A stretch of DNA of 64,000 nucleotides from JAFGTP01 sp964472715 (GCA_964472715.1 CAYYMT010000001.1:1-64000); one strand, 5' to 3'; counted from the first letter of the stretch, positions 8,873 to 18,340 are shown. Notes: generated from the sequence alone by a model not told the origin. Translations and numbers: made by a program.

Positions 8873-10307
8873 AAGGATAAATTAAATTACCATTGAACGC
8901 TTCACATTTCCAGAGATAAAATATTTTCCCGACCTCCTGGCCGCGATAAATTTTAATAGTATCAATTGGTGTAATGGTTTGAAAATATTCTGAATATTTT
9001 TTTGATGGATCTTTGTAGTACCGATTGGTGGAAATAAACAAGCAATTTTGTCCCTTAAAATCTTGCATATCATACCAGAAAGCGAATCCCCTTGGATCTT
9101 TTGGGTTTAGGACAATGGTTGGATAGTTTCCTTCACTCGCAAACATTATTTCCCCGGCTGTGAACCATTTGTGTCCCGCCAGAAAATCCACCCCCTGAAA
9201 ATAGTCCCGCTCCTCAACTCGGGATATCATTTCTTTCCAACCGAAGCCGTCAAGGGTAAAATCATGTTTGGGTTTCATTTTGACGATCCCCAATTGGGAT
9301 TGAAGCACCACAAAACACAACACAAGGACTGTGGCTCCCGCAGACACTAAAGAATATTTAGCCGCCCATTTTTGTTTAGACAGGTAATACCCTGCTGGGA
9401 TTAACAGCGTCAAATATCCCGGCATCGGCCAATGGGGTAATATCCTTTGCTTAAACCCAAATAAAGTAAAAATGATAATTGGAAAAAAGACGATCGGCAG
9501 CAACCATTTTTGCTTGTTTATTCCACGAAACCCCAGCACCAGAATGGCAAAATTCCAGGGTAACAGATAGCCGATTTGCGATAGAATGCCCTGGTAAAAT
9601 TTTGTAAAGGAAAGGGACGAACTGCCACCGCTTTTTCCAAATTGATAGATGTAGGAAATCCAATCATGGTGATAATTCCAGAGTATATTGGGCATCATGA
9701 CGAGCAGTCCCAAAATAATGCCCCCATAGAGCCATGGATTACGCCACAATTTACGAAAATTAGAATGAAAGATCATAGACCAGCCAAATCCGGCAACCAG
9801 CAGCACAATATGATATTTTGCAAGAAAGCCAAATCCAATTGCTGTTCCCCATATGAGCAACCAATAATTGCTCCTGGTTTTTAAATATTTGATTATGGCA
9901 AAAATTGCAAAGAACCAGAAGAAAGTGAGAAAATTATCCGGAATAACAAAAGCGCCAATGCCAACCAGGAAAAAGGGTGTTATATGAAAAAGAATTACAG
10001 AATAGATGGCTGATTTGCGATCATACAGCATCTTTGTTATTGAAAATAACAACAAGGAAGAGCCTAAATATAGCATGATGGCTCCAAAGCGGAGTGTCAG
10101 TGATGAAAAACTATTGAAAAGCCAAAGGCCGATGCCTGCCGATAGGCTAACCAGCGGCGGATGATCAAAATAGCCGGAGCTGAGAAACTTAGCGTACACA
10201 CCATAATAAGCCTCATCAAACCCCGGATCGGTCATAGCAGCGGCAAAAACCCGTACTAGCAAACCACAGAAAAGTATATAAATGAAATTTTTATTTTTGC
10301 GTAACAT
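8841..10307 (-). CDS. GT39-like polytopic membrane glycosyltransferase (ArnT/PMT type)
   Basis: A GT-C fold enzyme of about 488 residues with ten or more hydrophobic segments in the N-terminal two thirds and a soluble C-terminal region. DPGFDEAYYGVYAKFL after the first helix carries the acidic residues that serve as catalytic base in this class, followed by a FDHPPL motif typical of ArnT-like proteins. It would move a sugar from a polyprenyl-phosphate donor to an acceptor in the periplasm. The reading frame extends to a TTG at 10391, but the ATG at 10307 puts the first helix at the expected place. It is the first gene of an overlapping trio with GtrA and PAP2. Confidence 0.85.
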   Translation of the reverse strand: MLRKNKNFIYILFCGLLVRVFAAAMTDPGFDEAYYGVYAKFLSSGYFDHPPLVSLSAGIGLWLFNSFSSLTLRFGAIMLYLGSSLLLFSITKMLYDRKSAIYSVILFHITPFFLVGIGAFVIPDNFLTFFWFFAIFAIIKYLKTRSNYWLLIWGTAIGFGFLAKYHIVLLVAGFGWSMIFHSNFRKLWRNPWLYGGIILGLLVMMPNILWNYHHDWISYIYQFGKSGGSSSLSFTKFYQGILSQIGYLLPWNFAILVLGFRGINKQKWLLPIVFFPIIIFTLFGFKQRILPHWPMPGYLTLLIPAGYYLSKQKWAAKYSLVSAGATVLVLCFVVLQSQLGIVKMKPKHDFTLDGFGWKEMISRVEERDYFQGVDFLAGHKWFTAGEIMFASEGNYPTIVLNPKDPRGFAFWYDMQDFKGQNCLFISTNRYYKDPSKKYSEYFQTITPIDTIKIYRGQEVGKIFYLWKCEAFNGNLIYPYGINHEKSDQ

Positions 10308-10433
10308 AATACCCAATAATTTTATGTAACATGAGAATATGCTATGAATTTCGTTTAAATTAAATTTTAAATTGAAATGAATCTTCGACAATGAAAATTA
10401 CGACTCCATTCAAACGTACAGAGCCTTGAGCCT

Positions 10434-10545
10434 TGAGTTAAGTTCAATTAAAAGCTATAATATTTGAAAGCCTCAAATTGCTATTTGAACTTGACTTAAG
10501 GCGGTTCAAAGGTGGTTCATACCCCTTGCAGGTTTTTAAAACCGA
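10434..10545. repeat. Diverged intergenic repeat, copy 2
   Basis: Same orientation and word order as the stretch at 7499-7620: GAGTTAAGTT, about 46 AT-rich bases, TTGACTTAAGGCGGTTC, then a CCTTGCAGGTTTTT segment. It occupies most of the gap between the GT39-like gene and the end of the next glycosyltransferase gene. No open reading frame was seen in it. Confidence 0.5.
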
Positions 10546-10551
10546 CAAGAA

Positions 10552-11481
10552 TTAAAACTTATCCAGCATTCGCTTTCCGCAGGCTTTCCACAAATAGTTT
10601 TTTGCCAGTTGGTGGGACCGATTGGCAAAATCAGAGTAGACATTGTGATCATTTAATAATTCATCAATTTTGCCAGATAGTTGCTCAACATTTTCAGGCT
10701 TTATATAAATCAAACTATTGTTGAATTTGTCAATATCTCTGATCGCCGGTAAATCCGAAGCAATAACCGGCATACCATGGGCAATATAATCAAAAAGTTT
10801 TGATGGCGCAGTGAGATGGCGATTGTAAAAGGTGTCTTTTAGTGGCAGAATACCAACCGTTGCCTTCTCAAGGTAATTTTGCACGTCGGCAAAACTAATC
10901 CAGCCTGTAATTTTCATTCTATCGGTAATCTTCAGTTCCTCAGCAATTCGCGTCACCGGTTCAATTTCACGCTCATGCCTTCCTCCTATCAATACCAATT
11001 TAGCTGATTTTGTTTTCAACCGTGCAAAAGAATGCAACAGCACATCAATCCCTTTTTTCATCTGTAAACTCCCGGAATAGACCACCCACTTATTATCAAA
11101 ATTATCCATAGAATCGATTATTTTTTGCAAACCGGGGATGACAGGGTGAATCGGGACAGAAGTATATTGCTCATATAACTTTTTTTGNNNNNNNNNNNNN
11201 NNNNNNNNNNNNNNNNNNNNNNNNNNNNNNNNNNNNNNNNNNNNNNNNNNNNNNNNNNNNNNNNNNNNNNNNNNNNNNNNNNNNNNNATTATATGAAAAT
11301 TGTTTAATTTTGGCAGATCAAAATATCTCTCAAAATCATAATCTGTTACCTTGTCCGGACTTTTTAAAATAATAGTCGTATTGTGGCCATGCTGCGCAAA
11401 ACTATAGGCATTCAGCATGGAAAACACCGTTGACGGCATATTATCGTAAAGTCTTGTTTTATTAATGTAATATATTTTCAT
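10552..11481 (-). CDS. Glycosyltransferase family 4 (group 1), interrupted by an assembly gap
   Basis: The C-terminal half is a clear GT4 nucleotide-sugar domain: VVYSGSLQMKKGIDVLL, then ILPLKDTFYNRHLTAPSKLFDYIAHGMPVIASD, the E/K-rich donor-binding region. The N-terminus (MKIYYINKTRLYDNMPSTVF) is a GT4 start. A run of 100 Ns lies between the two. The frame closes across it, but the N-domain is then about 50-70 residues shorter than in the two neighbouring GT4 enzymes, so the true gap is probably longer than 100 bases and the gene itself may be intact. Its start overlaps the upstream GT9 gene by 20 nt. It is the last gene of a four-gene glycosyltransferase operon. Confidence 0.8.
   Translation of the reverse strand: MKIYYINKTRLYDNMPSTVFSMLNAYSFAQHGHNTTIILKSPDKVTDYDFERYFDLPKLNNFHIXXXXXXXXXXXXXXXXXXXXXXXXXXXXXXXXXXQKKLYEQYTSVPIHPVIPGLQKIIDSMDNFDNKWVVYSGSLQMKKGIDVLLHSFARLKTKSAKLVLIGGRHEREIEPVTRIAEELKITDRMKITGWISFADVQNYLEKATVGILPLKDTFYNRHLTAPSKLFDYIAHGMPVIASDLPAIRDIDKFNNSLIYIKPENVEQLSGKIDELLNDHNVYSDFANRSHQLAKNYLWKACGKRMLDKF
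11188..11287. other. Assembly gap of 100 Ns
   Basis: Exactly 100 unknown bases inside a glycosyltransferase gene. A round number is the usual placeholder for a scaffold join of unknown size. Confidence 0.97.
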
Positions 11482-12544
11482 TTTTCAATTTAATTAATGC
11501 CCGGCAGATATCTTCAACTGCAATATTTTCCAATTCCTTGTCCGGTGATAGCACAATTTCACAGGTGGCCTGATAAGGTGAAAACCGTTTTAGGTTCAAT
11601 CCTTTGTTTTGATATAGGCCAATGACCGGCGTTTGGACTGCCGCAGCCACATGGATCAGCGCTGTATCCGGTGATAACAATGCCCGGCTATGGTTTATAA
11701 CAATACCCGCTTCATAAATATTTTTAGTGGGAATCGGGTACACAATTTTATCAAAAAATATATTTTTTATCTTCGTTGCATCAGCCTGATTTTCAGGCAT
11801 TGCCAACAGATTTATTTTATCAGATAATTGATGTTTCAAAATGAAGTCAATAATTGCAATCCATTTTTCAACCGGAAGTTTTCGTCGAATCCCTCCTGAA
11901 GATAAATTAACACAAATATTATCTTTCAGGTTTATCCTGGGAAATTTCTTAAAAAAATCCGATTCAAATTGATTAATTACAGTGATCGGTGGGTTAATAG
12001 GAAAGTTCACAGCATAATTCTCCAGCAACAGCGCATTTTTTTCAACAATATGCCGGTTGTCATCATTGGGAAGCAAAACATCGAAATGTTTGTTGTGCCG
12101 ATGATGCTGCAACCCTACTTTATATCGGGCATTGATATGTTTCATCATACGCAATATGGTCACGGAAGGATGGTCCTTTGGGTTGAAAAAAATGTCATAG
12201 TTCCGTGATTTCAACTGTCTAAATAATTTCCGGTGATCTTTCCGATAAATAAAGAGTTCATGAATAAAGTCAAGGGGTTCAAATAGTATGCGGTTATATT
12301 TTGAGGCAATAACAGAAATTTCCACATGAGGAAACTTTCTATGCAATTCATACAAAAACGGCAAGGTCAGAAAACCATCTCCCAACTTTTCCTGCACAAT
12401 ATAAAGCAGTGAATGAAACCTTTCAGGCAATTGCTTCCTGGGTTTATTCTTGTGTAAAGTATTATATGTATGAAGTATTGCTTTCCGTAGAAAATGCCGC
12501 GGATTGTCTTGAAATTCCCGAATTAGCCCTTGTACTCTGTTCAT
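11462..12544 (-). CDS. Glycosyltransferase family 9 (heptosyltransferase-like)
   Basis: A 360-residue cytoplasmic enzyme of the ADP-heptose:LPS heptosyltransferase family. Seen: an N-terminal IVQEKLGDGFLTLPFLYELHRKFP segment (the usual xxGDxxxxTP region), and in the C-terminal domain an NLSSGGIRRKLPVEKW segment and SPDTALIHVAAAVQTPVIGLY, the family's donor-binding signature. It probably adds a sugar to lipopolysaccharide core or a related glycan. The ATG at 12544 is chosen because GGAAGAAAG precedes it; a TTG five codons upstream is also in frame. The start lies 83 nt inside the end of the preceding GT4 gene, an unusually long overlap. Confidence 0.88.
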   Translation of the reverse strand: MNRVQGLIREFQDNPRHFLRKAILHTYNTLHKNKPRKQLPERFHSLLYIVQEKLGDGFLTLPFLYELHRKFPHVEISVIASKYNRILFEPLDFIHELFIYRKDHRKLFRQLKSRNYDIFFNPKDHPSVTILRMMKHINARYKVGLQHHRHNKHFDVLLPNDDNRHIVEKNALLLENYAVNFPINPPITVINQFESDFFKKFPRINLKDNICVNLSSGGIRRKLPVEKWIAIIDFILKHQLSDKINLLAMPENQADATKIKNIFFDKIVYPIPTKNIYEAGIVINHSRALLSPDTALIHVAAAVQTPVIGLYQNKGLNLKRFSPYQATCEIVLSPDKELENIAVEDICRALIKLKNENILH

Positions 12545-13628
12545 TATACTTTCTTCCAAAATAGTTTTCCAGATGATCTGTCATTTTCCCAATTGAAAAA
12601 TCATTTTTAATCGTTTCCCGTGCTGAGTTTTCTATCTCAATGAGATTTTTATGGTCAGCAACATTACAAATCATGTTTACCAGTTCCGGTACTGACTCAG
12701 ACGGACAAGAAAAGCCATTTTTACCGGATCGAATCAATTCTTTTACGCCATTGACCTCGGTAGCAATTACCGGTTTTCCCAGGGCCATACTTTCCAGGAC
12801 CGTATTGGGCATACCTTCAAAGCGGGACGGCTGAACTACCACATCCAAAGCTTTTAGAAAGGGCAACGCATCTGTCAAAAACCCAACTAATTTGACACGA
12901 TCCTCCACCATGTGCTCTGCTATTAAATTTTTAAGATGCTGCTCCAATTTTCCTTTGCCGGCAATCAGAAAAGTGAAAGGCTTGTTCTTCAATTGTGCTG
13001 CTGCTTTTATCAATAAATCAAATCCTTTTTGATAAGCCAACCGCCCGGCAGCACCAAATATCAGGTGATTTTCCGGAATTGAATATTGTTTATGAAGATC
13101 AATTTTCTGCACATTGGCCGGTATATCCAACCCATTGTAGACTACTTCGGTTTTATTCTCCGGCATCCAGTCAAATTCGTTGTATTGCTCTTTAATGGTC
13201 GTGCTATTGGTAATAATTCCGTTAACCAGTTTCATGGTTGTTTTGTATTTCCATTTGTTCGATATCAATTTCAAGCCATGTCTCGCCAAGACAACCGGAA
13301 CACCTGCTCTTCTGGCTGCTAACCCGGCAACACGAACATCTTTATTCAGATTAAGAATACAAATATCAGTTTCATGTCTTTTAAAATAGCGGGCAATTTT
13401 ACCAACTTTAAAAGGAGCAAAATCGGCTTTAATATCAAAAACCGTTGTTGACAATCCCGCCTTGGATGCACGATCCAAAAAAACAGACCCGTTTTTACCG
13501 GCAATAACAACATTATGACCTCGCTTTGCCAGATTTTTACCAGCTGTCAGCATCCATTTTTCACCACCGCCCCATTTGTTTTTGCCGATGGAATTTGAAA
13601 ACACGATGTTATAGGTTGACTTTTTCAT
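12462..13628 (-). CDS. Glycosyltransferase family 4 (group 1)
   Basis: A retaining GT-B enzyme of 388 residues. The N-domain has the glycine-rich NKWGGGEKWMLTAGKNLAKRGH loop. The C-domain has FGAAGRLAYQKGFDLLIKA and PSRFEGMPNTVLESMALGKPVIATE, where the E..xxE pair binds the nucleotide sugar. The ATG at 13628 is preferred (AAGGG about eight bases upstream) over an upstream frame start at 13676. The last 25 or so residues after YFGRKYNE look like translated sequence of the next gene's start, which could point to a lost stop codon. It overlaps the preceding GT4 gene by 20 nt. The sugar and acceptor are unknown. Confidence 0.88.
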   Translation of the reverse strand: MKKSTYNIVFSNSIGKNKWGGGEKWMLTAGKNLAKRGHNVVIAGKNGSVFLDRASKAGLSTTVFDIKADFAPFKVGKIARYFKRHETDICILNLNKDVRVAGLAARRAGVPVVLARHGLKLISNKWKYKTTMKLVNGIITNSTTIKEQYNEFDWMPENKTEVVYNGLDIPANVQKIDLHKQYSIPENHLIFGAAGRLAYQKGFDLLIKAAAQLKNKPFTFLIAGKGKLEQHLKNLIAEHMVEDRVKLVGFLTDALPFLKALDVVVQPSRFEGMPNTVLESMALGKPVIATEVNGVKELIRSGKNGFSCPSESVPELVNMICNVADHKNLIEIENSARETIKNDFSIGKMTDHLENYFGRKYNEQSTRANSGISRQSAAFSTESNTSYI

Positions 13629-14697
13629 AAAGAAGCCCTTTTTCAGTTGAATTGGTGAAGACCGATTCGATATCATCTAAAAATTTATCTAAAGTAAACT
13701 TTGTTTGTAAAGTAGTAATACCCTGAAAGCCAATTTCATTATATTTTTCAGGGTTCATTATTATGGCTTCCATTTCAGCTGCGAAACTATTCGGTTCCAG
13801 ATTCACCAGAATGCCATTAATACCATGATTGATGGCTTCAGGAATACCTGCTGACCGGGCTGCGATAACCGGTTTTTTTACACTCCAGGCTTCCATCAGC
13901 ACATTGGGAATGCCTTCATTTCTGGAAGGAATCAAGACTGTATCACAATCTGCAAAATAGGATCGAATATCTTCAATAAATCCGTCGAACCTGACAAATT
14001 CTTCCAACTTATTTTCTTTGCAATATCGTTGATATTGTCTTAAGTCCGGACCTATTCCGGCAATTTTAACGAGAAAATCACTGCGCCGATTGCTCAATTG
14101 TTTAATCGCCCGAAGCAGTATATCAAATCCTTTTTGAGGCGTTAACCGTCCGGCACAGGCAAATACATGAAAACTTTTACCTGTCTGTTTTATATCGTCT
14201 GAATATTCCGCGAAAGAATAGCCATTATAAACTACATGTATTTTTGAATCTGCAATTACCCTATCTTTAATTAATTGCTGTTTAGCCTGGCTGGAATTAC
14301 AAATAATACCCGATGGCAAACTACCATAAATAACGCGTTGTAAAAATTTATACCCGGGCAAAGGTCGGACAATTCCCAAACGAAAATAGACCGGGATGTT
14401 CATTAGCCTGCCTACAATACCGGCGATCCAATATTCTTTTCGCCGGGTGGGAATAATGAACTCCACATCATTTTCCAGCAGAATATTTATTAGTTTAAGG
14501 TAATCGAATATAACCAATTCATGTTTTAGTTTTAATTTGTGATGAGTAATTTTTTCTGATAATTTATCATCAAATAATCTGCCCCTGCTGATAAAATGAA
14601 TATTATGTCCCCGATCTGCCAGTGCATTCACAGTAGTTGCGGACCAGCGCTCATTTCCACCCCAGAATTTGCTTGAATTGATTATTAATATTTTCAT
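13609..14697 (-). CDS. Glycosyltransferase family 4 (group 1)
   Basis: First gene of a four-gene glycosyltransferase operon (GT4, GT4, GT9, GT4), all overlapping. The 362-residue protein begins MKILIINSSKFWGGNERWSA, with the glycine loop of the N-domain. It has FACAGRLTPQKGFDILLRA and PSRNEGIPNVLMEAWSVKKPVIAARSAGIPE in the C-domain, the donor-binding signature with its two Glu residues. It is similar in layout to the next gene downstream, so the two may stem from an old duplication. A role in LPS core or capsule assembly is inferred from context only. The 200 bases upstream (14698-14897) are AT-rich and gene-free and should hold the promoter. Confidence 0.9.
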   Translation of the reverse strand: MKILIINSSKFWGGNERWSATTVNALADRGHNIHFISRGRLFDDKLSEKITHHKLKLKHELVIFDYLKLINILLENDVEFIIPTRRKEYWIAGIVGRLMNIPVYFRLGIVRPLPGYKFLQRVIYGSLPSGIICNSSQAKQQLIKDRVIADSKIHVVYNGYSFAEYSDDIKQTGKSFHVFACAGRLTPQKGFDILLRAIKQLSNRRSDFLVKIAGIGPDLRQYQRYCKENKLEEFVRFDGFIEDIRSYFADCDTVLIPSRNEGIPNVLMEAWSVKKPVIAARSAGIPEAINHGINGILVNLEPNSFAAEMEAIIMNPEKYNEIGFQGITTLQTKFTLDKFLDDIESVFTNSTEKGLLYEKVNL

Positions 14698-14897
14698 TAT
14701 AAGAAATTACTATCTATATATAAACTTATTGTAAACTTGTATTAAACAGTTTGAAAATGTTTGAATTCCATTCATTATGATCAATCTGGCAATTGATAAT
14801 ATAAAATCAAAATGGTGTTTGAATAGAATTGTTATGAAGGCATTATTTTAAAAATGATAGTTACAAACAAGAGTCGAGTACAATATGAATGAATCAC

Positions 14898-15773
14898 TCA
14901 TATTTTGATATTTCTGAACCGCTGTCGTGATGTTTTGTCTTGCCCGGTGCTGTAAACAGTCTGCAATTCTTTTGCAAATTCCACAATATCATTATTTTCA
15001 CTGCTATTTATATTCCGGTAAAAGACGGCCGGTGTTTTGGGGGCCGAAGAAAGAACGGTATCAAATTTTTCCAGGATTTCACATTCCGTGATATCTCTGG
15101 CAACGATGAACCAAAATCCGTTATCTTCGTCCAGAAAATGACGTCCGACATTCATAAGGTGCAGCGTATCTTCCGTGATCAATCCATATTCGAGGTATTT
15201 CCGGAAACGCGGTTTCAATCCTTTTTCACAGAGCAGACAGCCGCCACCGGGTGTTGGATAATGAAAATCCCCCAGTTCTTTCACCATATTCATTTGCTGC
15301 TCCCGGGACCGGCCGTGAATTCCCATTTCCGCCAGAGGCCGCACGATGGGAAAATCCACATCATTGTCGATAATTTCCTGGGCCCGCCGTAATTGTGACA
15401 TTGGCCGCTGTCCGGGAACCTCCCCTGTGGCCAGATAATCATAGCCATTTTCTTTGGCATACTGTTTGGCGCGCTCGAACATATAGATTTTACAGTCAAT
15501 ACAGGGATTGGCGCCGGCGCCGGTGCCATATTTCGGTTTTTTCATAATGGCAAGATAGTCCTGCAGTTCTTTTCCATGCCGGCAGTCAATTACTTTTAAA
15601 TCAACCTTTTCATTTTTTAAAAATTCATCATTGATTTCCTTGTCGGAAATAAAGGGTAACCGGAAATGAATAGCCGTAACATCAACCGCTTTTTCTTTTA
15701 GTAATTTTATAATTAACCGTGAATCCAGGCCGCCGGAATAGAGGGCCAGGGCCTTATCTTTTTTATCAGTCAT
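14898..15773 (-). CDS. PP-loop ATPase, tRNA thiolation-like (MnmA/ThiI-related)
   Basis: A 291-residue protein with the PP-loop SGGLDS (13-18) that binds ATP and adenylates the target base. Two Cys pairs are seen: CIDC (91-94) in a GTGAGANPCIDCK segment and CLLC (179-182) in TPGGGCLLCEKG. The first Cys pair and the region around it resemble thiouridine synthetases, which adenylate tRNA uridine and transfer sulfur. The C-terminal part is not the usual MnmA barrel, so it is a variant family. The exact modification (2-thio or 4-thio uridine, or another) cannot be told. Its start lies six bases after the stop of the acyl-ligase gene, so they are likely cotranscribed, although no functional link is obvious. 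Confidence 0.7.
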   Translation of the reverse strand: MTDKKDKALALYSGGLDSRLIIKLLKEKAVDVTAIHFRLPFISDKEINDEFLKNEKVDLKVIDCRHGKELQDYLAIMKKPKYGTGAGANPCIDCKIYMFERAKQYAKENGYDYLATGEVPGQRPMSQLRRAQEIIDNDVDFPIVRPLAEMGIHGRSREQQMNMVKELGDFHYPTPGGGCLLCEKGLKPRFRKYLEYGLITEDTLHLMNVGRHFLDEDNGFWFIVARDITECEILEKFDTVLSSAPKTPAVFYRNINSSENNDIVEFAKELQTVYSTGQDKTSRQRFRNIKI

Positions 15774-15779
15774 GAAAAT

Positions 15780-18242
15780 TTAGGTCAATTCCTCGTCTAT
15801 TTTGTTTTTCACTTCCTCTTTTAGATCCTCAACCTCTTTTCCCTCAGGCCGGATTGGGTCAAGATATTTAACTTCAATTTTCACACCGGGTCTCGGAAAA
15901 TGTTTTCCACGGGGCAATGCTTTGAAAGCGCCGTCAATAGCCACCGGTACAATGGGAACATTCAGTTCAGCGGATAGGATTGCAAAGGTTTTCTTAAAAT
16001 CATTGAGTTTACCATCAAAAGAGCGTGTTCCTTCCGGAAAAATGATAATATTTTTATCTTTGTGTATAACAGCGGCTAATTTTTGCAGGGAGCCTTTTAA
16101 ATCATCATTGATGTCAACAACAATGATATTGCTGGTGCGGGCCAGAAAGCGGATAAACCAATTCTTTACCCATCTCGCCTTGGCAAAGAAATAGGTTTCG
16201 CGCAACTGTTTTGTGCTGAGGCCTGAAACAACTAATACTCCGTCAAGAAAACTTTGATGATTGGGGGCCATGATGTAGGGCGGTTGGGGTAGTTTTTCAA
16301 TATCTTTAATGGTAACTTTAAAATAGAGTTTCACGAAAAAACGGAGGATATTGCGCATGATCACGTGAGTGGCCCAACTCTTTGGCAATTTCACATCATG
16401 CACTTTTTCTTTGAACACATCACTCAGATTCACCGCTTCATGTTTGATCTGTTTTGATTTGCTTTTAATGAATTCCGAAAGTTTATGCACGGTGGGATAT
16501 TCTTTCAGATGAATTTCCTGAATATCAACATCAAAGGTTTTTTTGAGAAAAGTCTGCAGGCTGACCTTGTCCAGCGAATCCATACCCAGATCAAATTCCA
16601 GGTGGTCATTGGGAAATATCTTTTTCTCCAATTGACCGCGCATGAAATCACGAATGACAGAATACTCTTTAAATTCCGGCTCTTTGGTTTGGGATTCTTC
16701 TTTTTCTGAAATTCCCGGTACCAGATCTTTGAGTTTGAAGCGTTTCAGTTTATCCAACCGTGTTTTGGGTAATTCTTCCTCAACAACAGTGATTTTTTTA
16801 ATTTGCTTATAGGGTGCGACATTATCATTGAATTTACTGATGACCTCTTCCTGGATGTACTTCTTAAAGTCGGTAATTCCTTTTTCTGTTACTTTAGATT
16901 TATCAGGAGTGCATACCATTTGTAGTATGTCCTCATGCATGAATACACCAATTTCATTGATCGTATCCGTTAATTTCAAAATTTCGAATTCCAGGTTCAC
17001 CGGATTGATGTTCTTGCCGTTCGGCAGTACAATAATCTCTTTTTTCCGGCCTGTGATAAAGAGATAACCGTCTTTGTCAATGTAACCAACATCGCCGGTA
17101 TGCAGCCAGCCGTTGATGATCGTTTCTTCGGTTTTTTCAGGAAGATTGTAATAACCTTTCATGACATTGGGGCCGCGATTGAGAATTTCTCCGTCAGCAG
17201 CAATTTTAATTTCATTGGAACCCAGCGATTGACCGACCGCTCCAAAGCGCACTTTTCCCGGCCGGGGAAAGGTTATCATGGGGGCGGTTTCCGTCATTCC
17301 ATAGCCGGACAATACTTCAAACCCCAGGGTGAAAAATCCCTTTTCAACGCTTCGGTTCAAAGCGGCGCCACCGGAAACCATATATTTCAGATGTCCGCCA
17401 AATTTCTGATGAATGGTTTTAAAAACTTTTTTTGAGAAGGTCAGGGAATTGATCCTGCCCGCCAGTTTAAATAGTAATCCGGCAATCTTTTTCTGTTCAA
17501 TTTTTGCTTTGATACCTTTAAATAATACGGTATAAAACCGGGGCACGCTGATTATTATAGTAACGTTATTATCATTCAGGGTTTTGACGATATCTTCGGA
17601 TTCCAGGGTTGGTGTAAAAGCGACTGTTCCGCCTACATTAAGGGGACAGACAATACAGCCCAAAAGCGGCAATATATGATGCAATGGCAGCATCGCCAGC
17701 ACTGTTTCATCCTTATTGAATATCGGTACGTCTTGTGAGACTGCTTTGACATTAACCCGCAGGTTTTTAAAGGAAAGCATCACTCCTTTGGGACTGCCGG
17801 TAGTACCGGAAGAATATATAATACAAGCGATATCCTCATCCTTTTTTTCCGGAAAATCTTCGGCTTCGATTTCATCAAAATCATTTTTCACTTCTTCGAA
17901 TACAATGATTTCCGGTTTGATATCCAATTTTTTGAGGGCTTTATTCAGGGTTTCACGATTTTTTTCAGAAGTAAAAATATAATTGGGTTCGCAATCATTC
18001 AGAATAAAGGCGACTTCATCGGGTTTGCTCAGAAAATCAATGGTTACCGGAATAGAATCACTCTTCCAGCAGGCGTAAAATGCATAAACCCATTCCAGCC
18101 GGTTTTCCGAAAAAATTGCGATTCGCTGCCCTTCTTCCTTTTTAAATAGTTTTGTGTAATGGTCGATAGAAATTAAAAGATTGTTGTAATCAACCTTTTT
18201 TTCTCCATAAACTAGCGCTGTATTTTTACTTTTTTTGATCAC
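15780..18242 (-). CDS. Fused AMP-binding acyl ligase, acyl carrier domain and PlsC-type acyltransferase
   Basis: An 820-residue three-domain protein. Residues 1 to about 500: adenylate-forming fatty acid ligase with YSSGTTGSPKG (143-153), YGMTET and GWLHTGD motifs. Around residue 555: an acyl carrier domain with GMDSLD, whose Ser would carry phosphopantetheine. Residues about 640-820: a PlsC acyltransferase with NHQSFLDG (NHx4D, near 660) and FPEGTRS (near 736). The logical reaction is activation of a free fatty acid, loading onto the built-in carrier and transfer to a lysophospholipid. E. coli Aas has the acyltransferase first and no carrier domain, so the order here is different. A PP-loop enzyme follows after six bases. 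Confidence 0.88.
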   Translation of the reverse strand: MIKKSKNTALVYGEKKVDYNNLLISIDHYTKLFKKEEGQRIAIFSENRLEWVYAFYACWKSDSIPVTIDFLSKPDEVAFILNDCEPNYIFTSEKNRETLNKALKKLDIKPEIIVFEEVKNDFDEIEAEDFPEKKDEDIACIIYSSGTTGSPKGVMLSFKNLRVNVKAVSQDVPIFNKDETVLAMLPLHHILPLLGCIVCPLNVGGTVAFTPTLESEDIVKTLNDNNVTIIISVPRFYTVLFKGIKAKIEQKKIAGLLFKLAGRINSLTFSKKVFKTIHQKFGGHLKYMVSGGAALNRSVEKGFFTLGFEVLSGYGMTETAPMITFPRPGKVRFGAVGQSLGSNEIKIAADGEILNRGPNVMKGYYNLPEKTEETIINGWLHTGDVGYIDKDGYLFITGRKKEIIVLPNGKNINPVNLEFEILKLTDTINEIGVFMHEDILQMVCTPDKSKVTEKGITDFKKYIQEEVISKFNDNVAPYKQIKKITVVEEELPKTRLDKLKRFKLKDLVPGISEKEESQTKEPEFKEYSVIRDFMRGQLEKKIFPNDHLEFDLGMDSLDKVSLQTFLKKTFDVDIQEIHLKEYPTVHKLSEFIKSKSKQIKHEAVNLSDVFKEKVHDVKLPKSWATHVIMRNILRFFVKLYFKVTIKDIEKLPQPPYIMAPNHQSFLDGVLVVSGLSTKQLRETYFFAKARWVKNWFIRFLARTSNIIVVDINDDLKGSLQKLAAVIHKDKNIIIFPEGTRSFDGKLNDFKKTFAILSAELNVPIVPVAIDGAFKALPRGKHFPRPGVKIEVKYLDPIRPEGKEVEDLKEEVKNKIDEELT

Positions 18243-18340
18243 AATTAAACTCCTCGTTATTAGTAAGATAGTATACGATTTATTTGGAAATGGTAAAAGA
18301 AGTTTTTCACCAGGAAATTGTAAAAGTATTGTAAAAGTAT

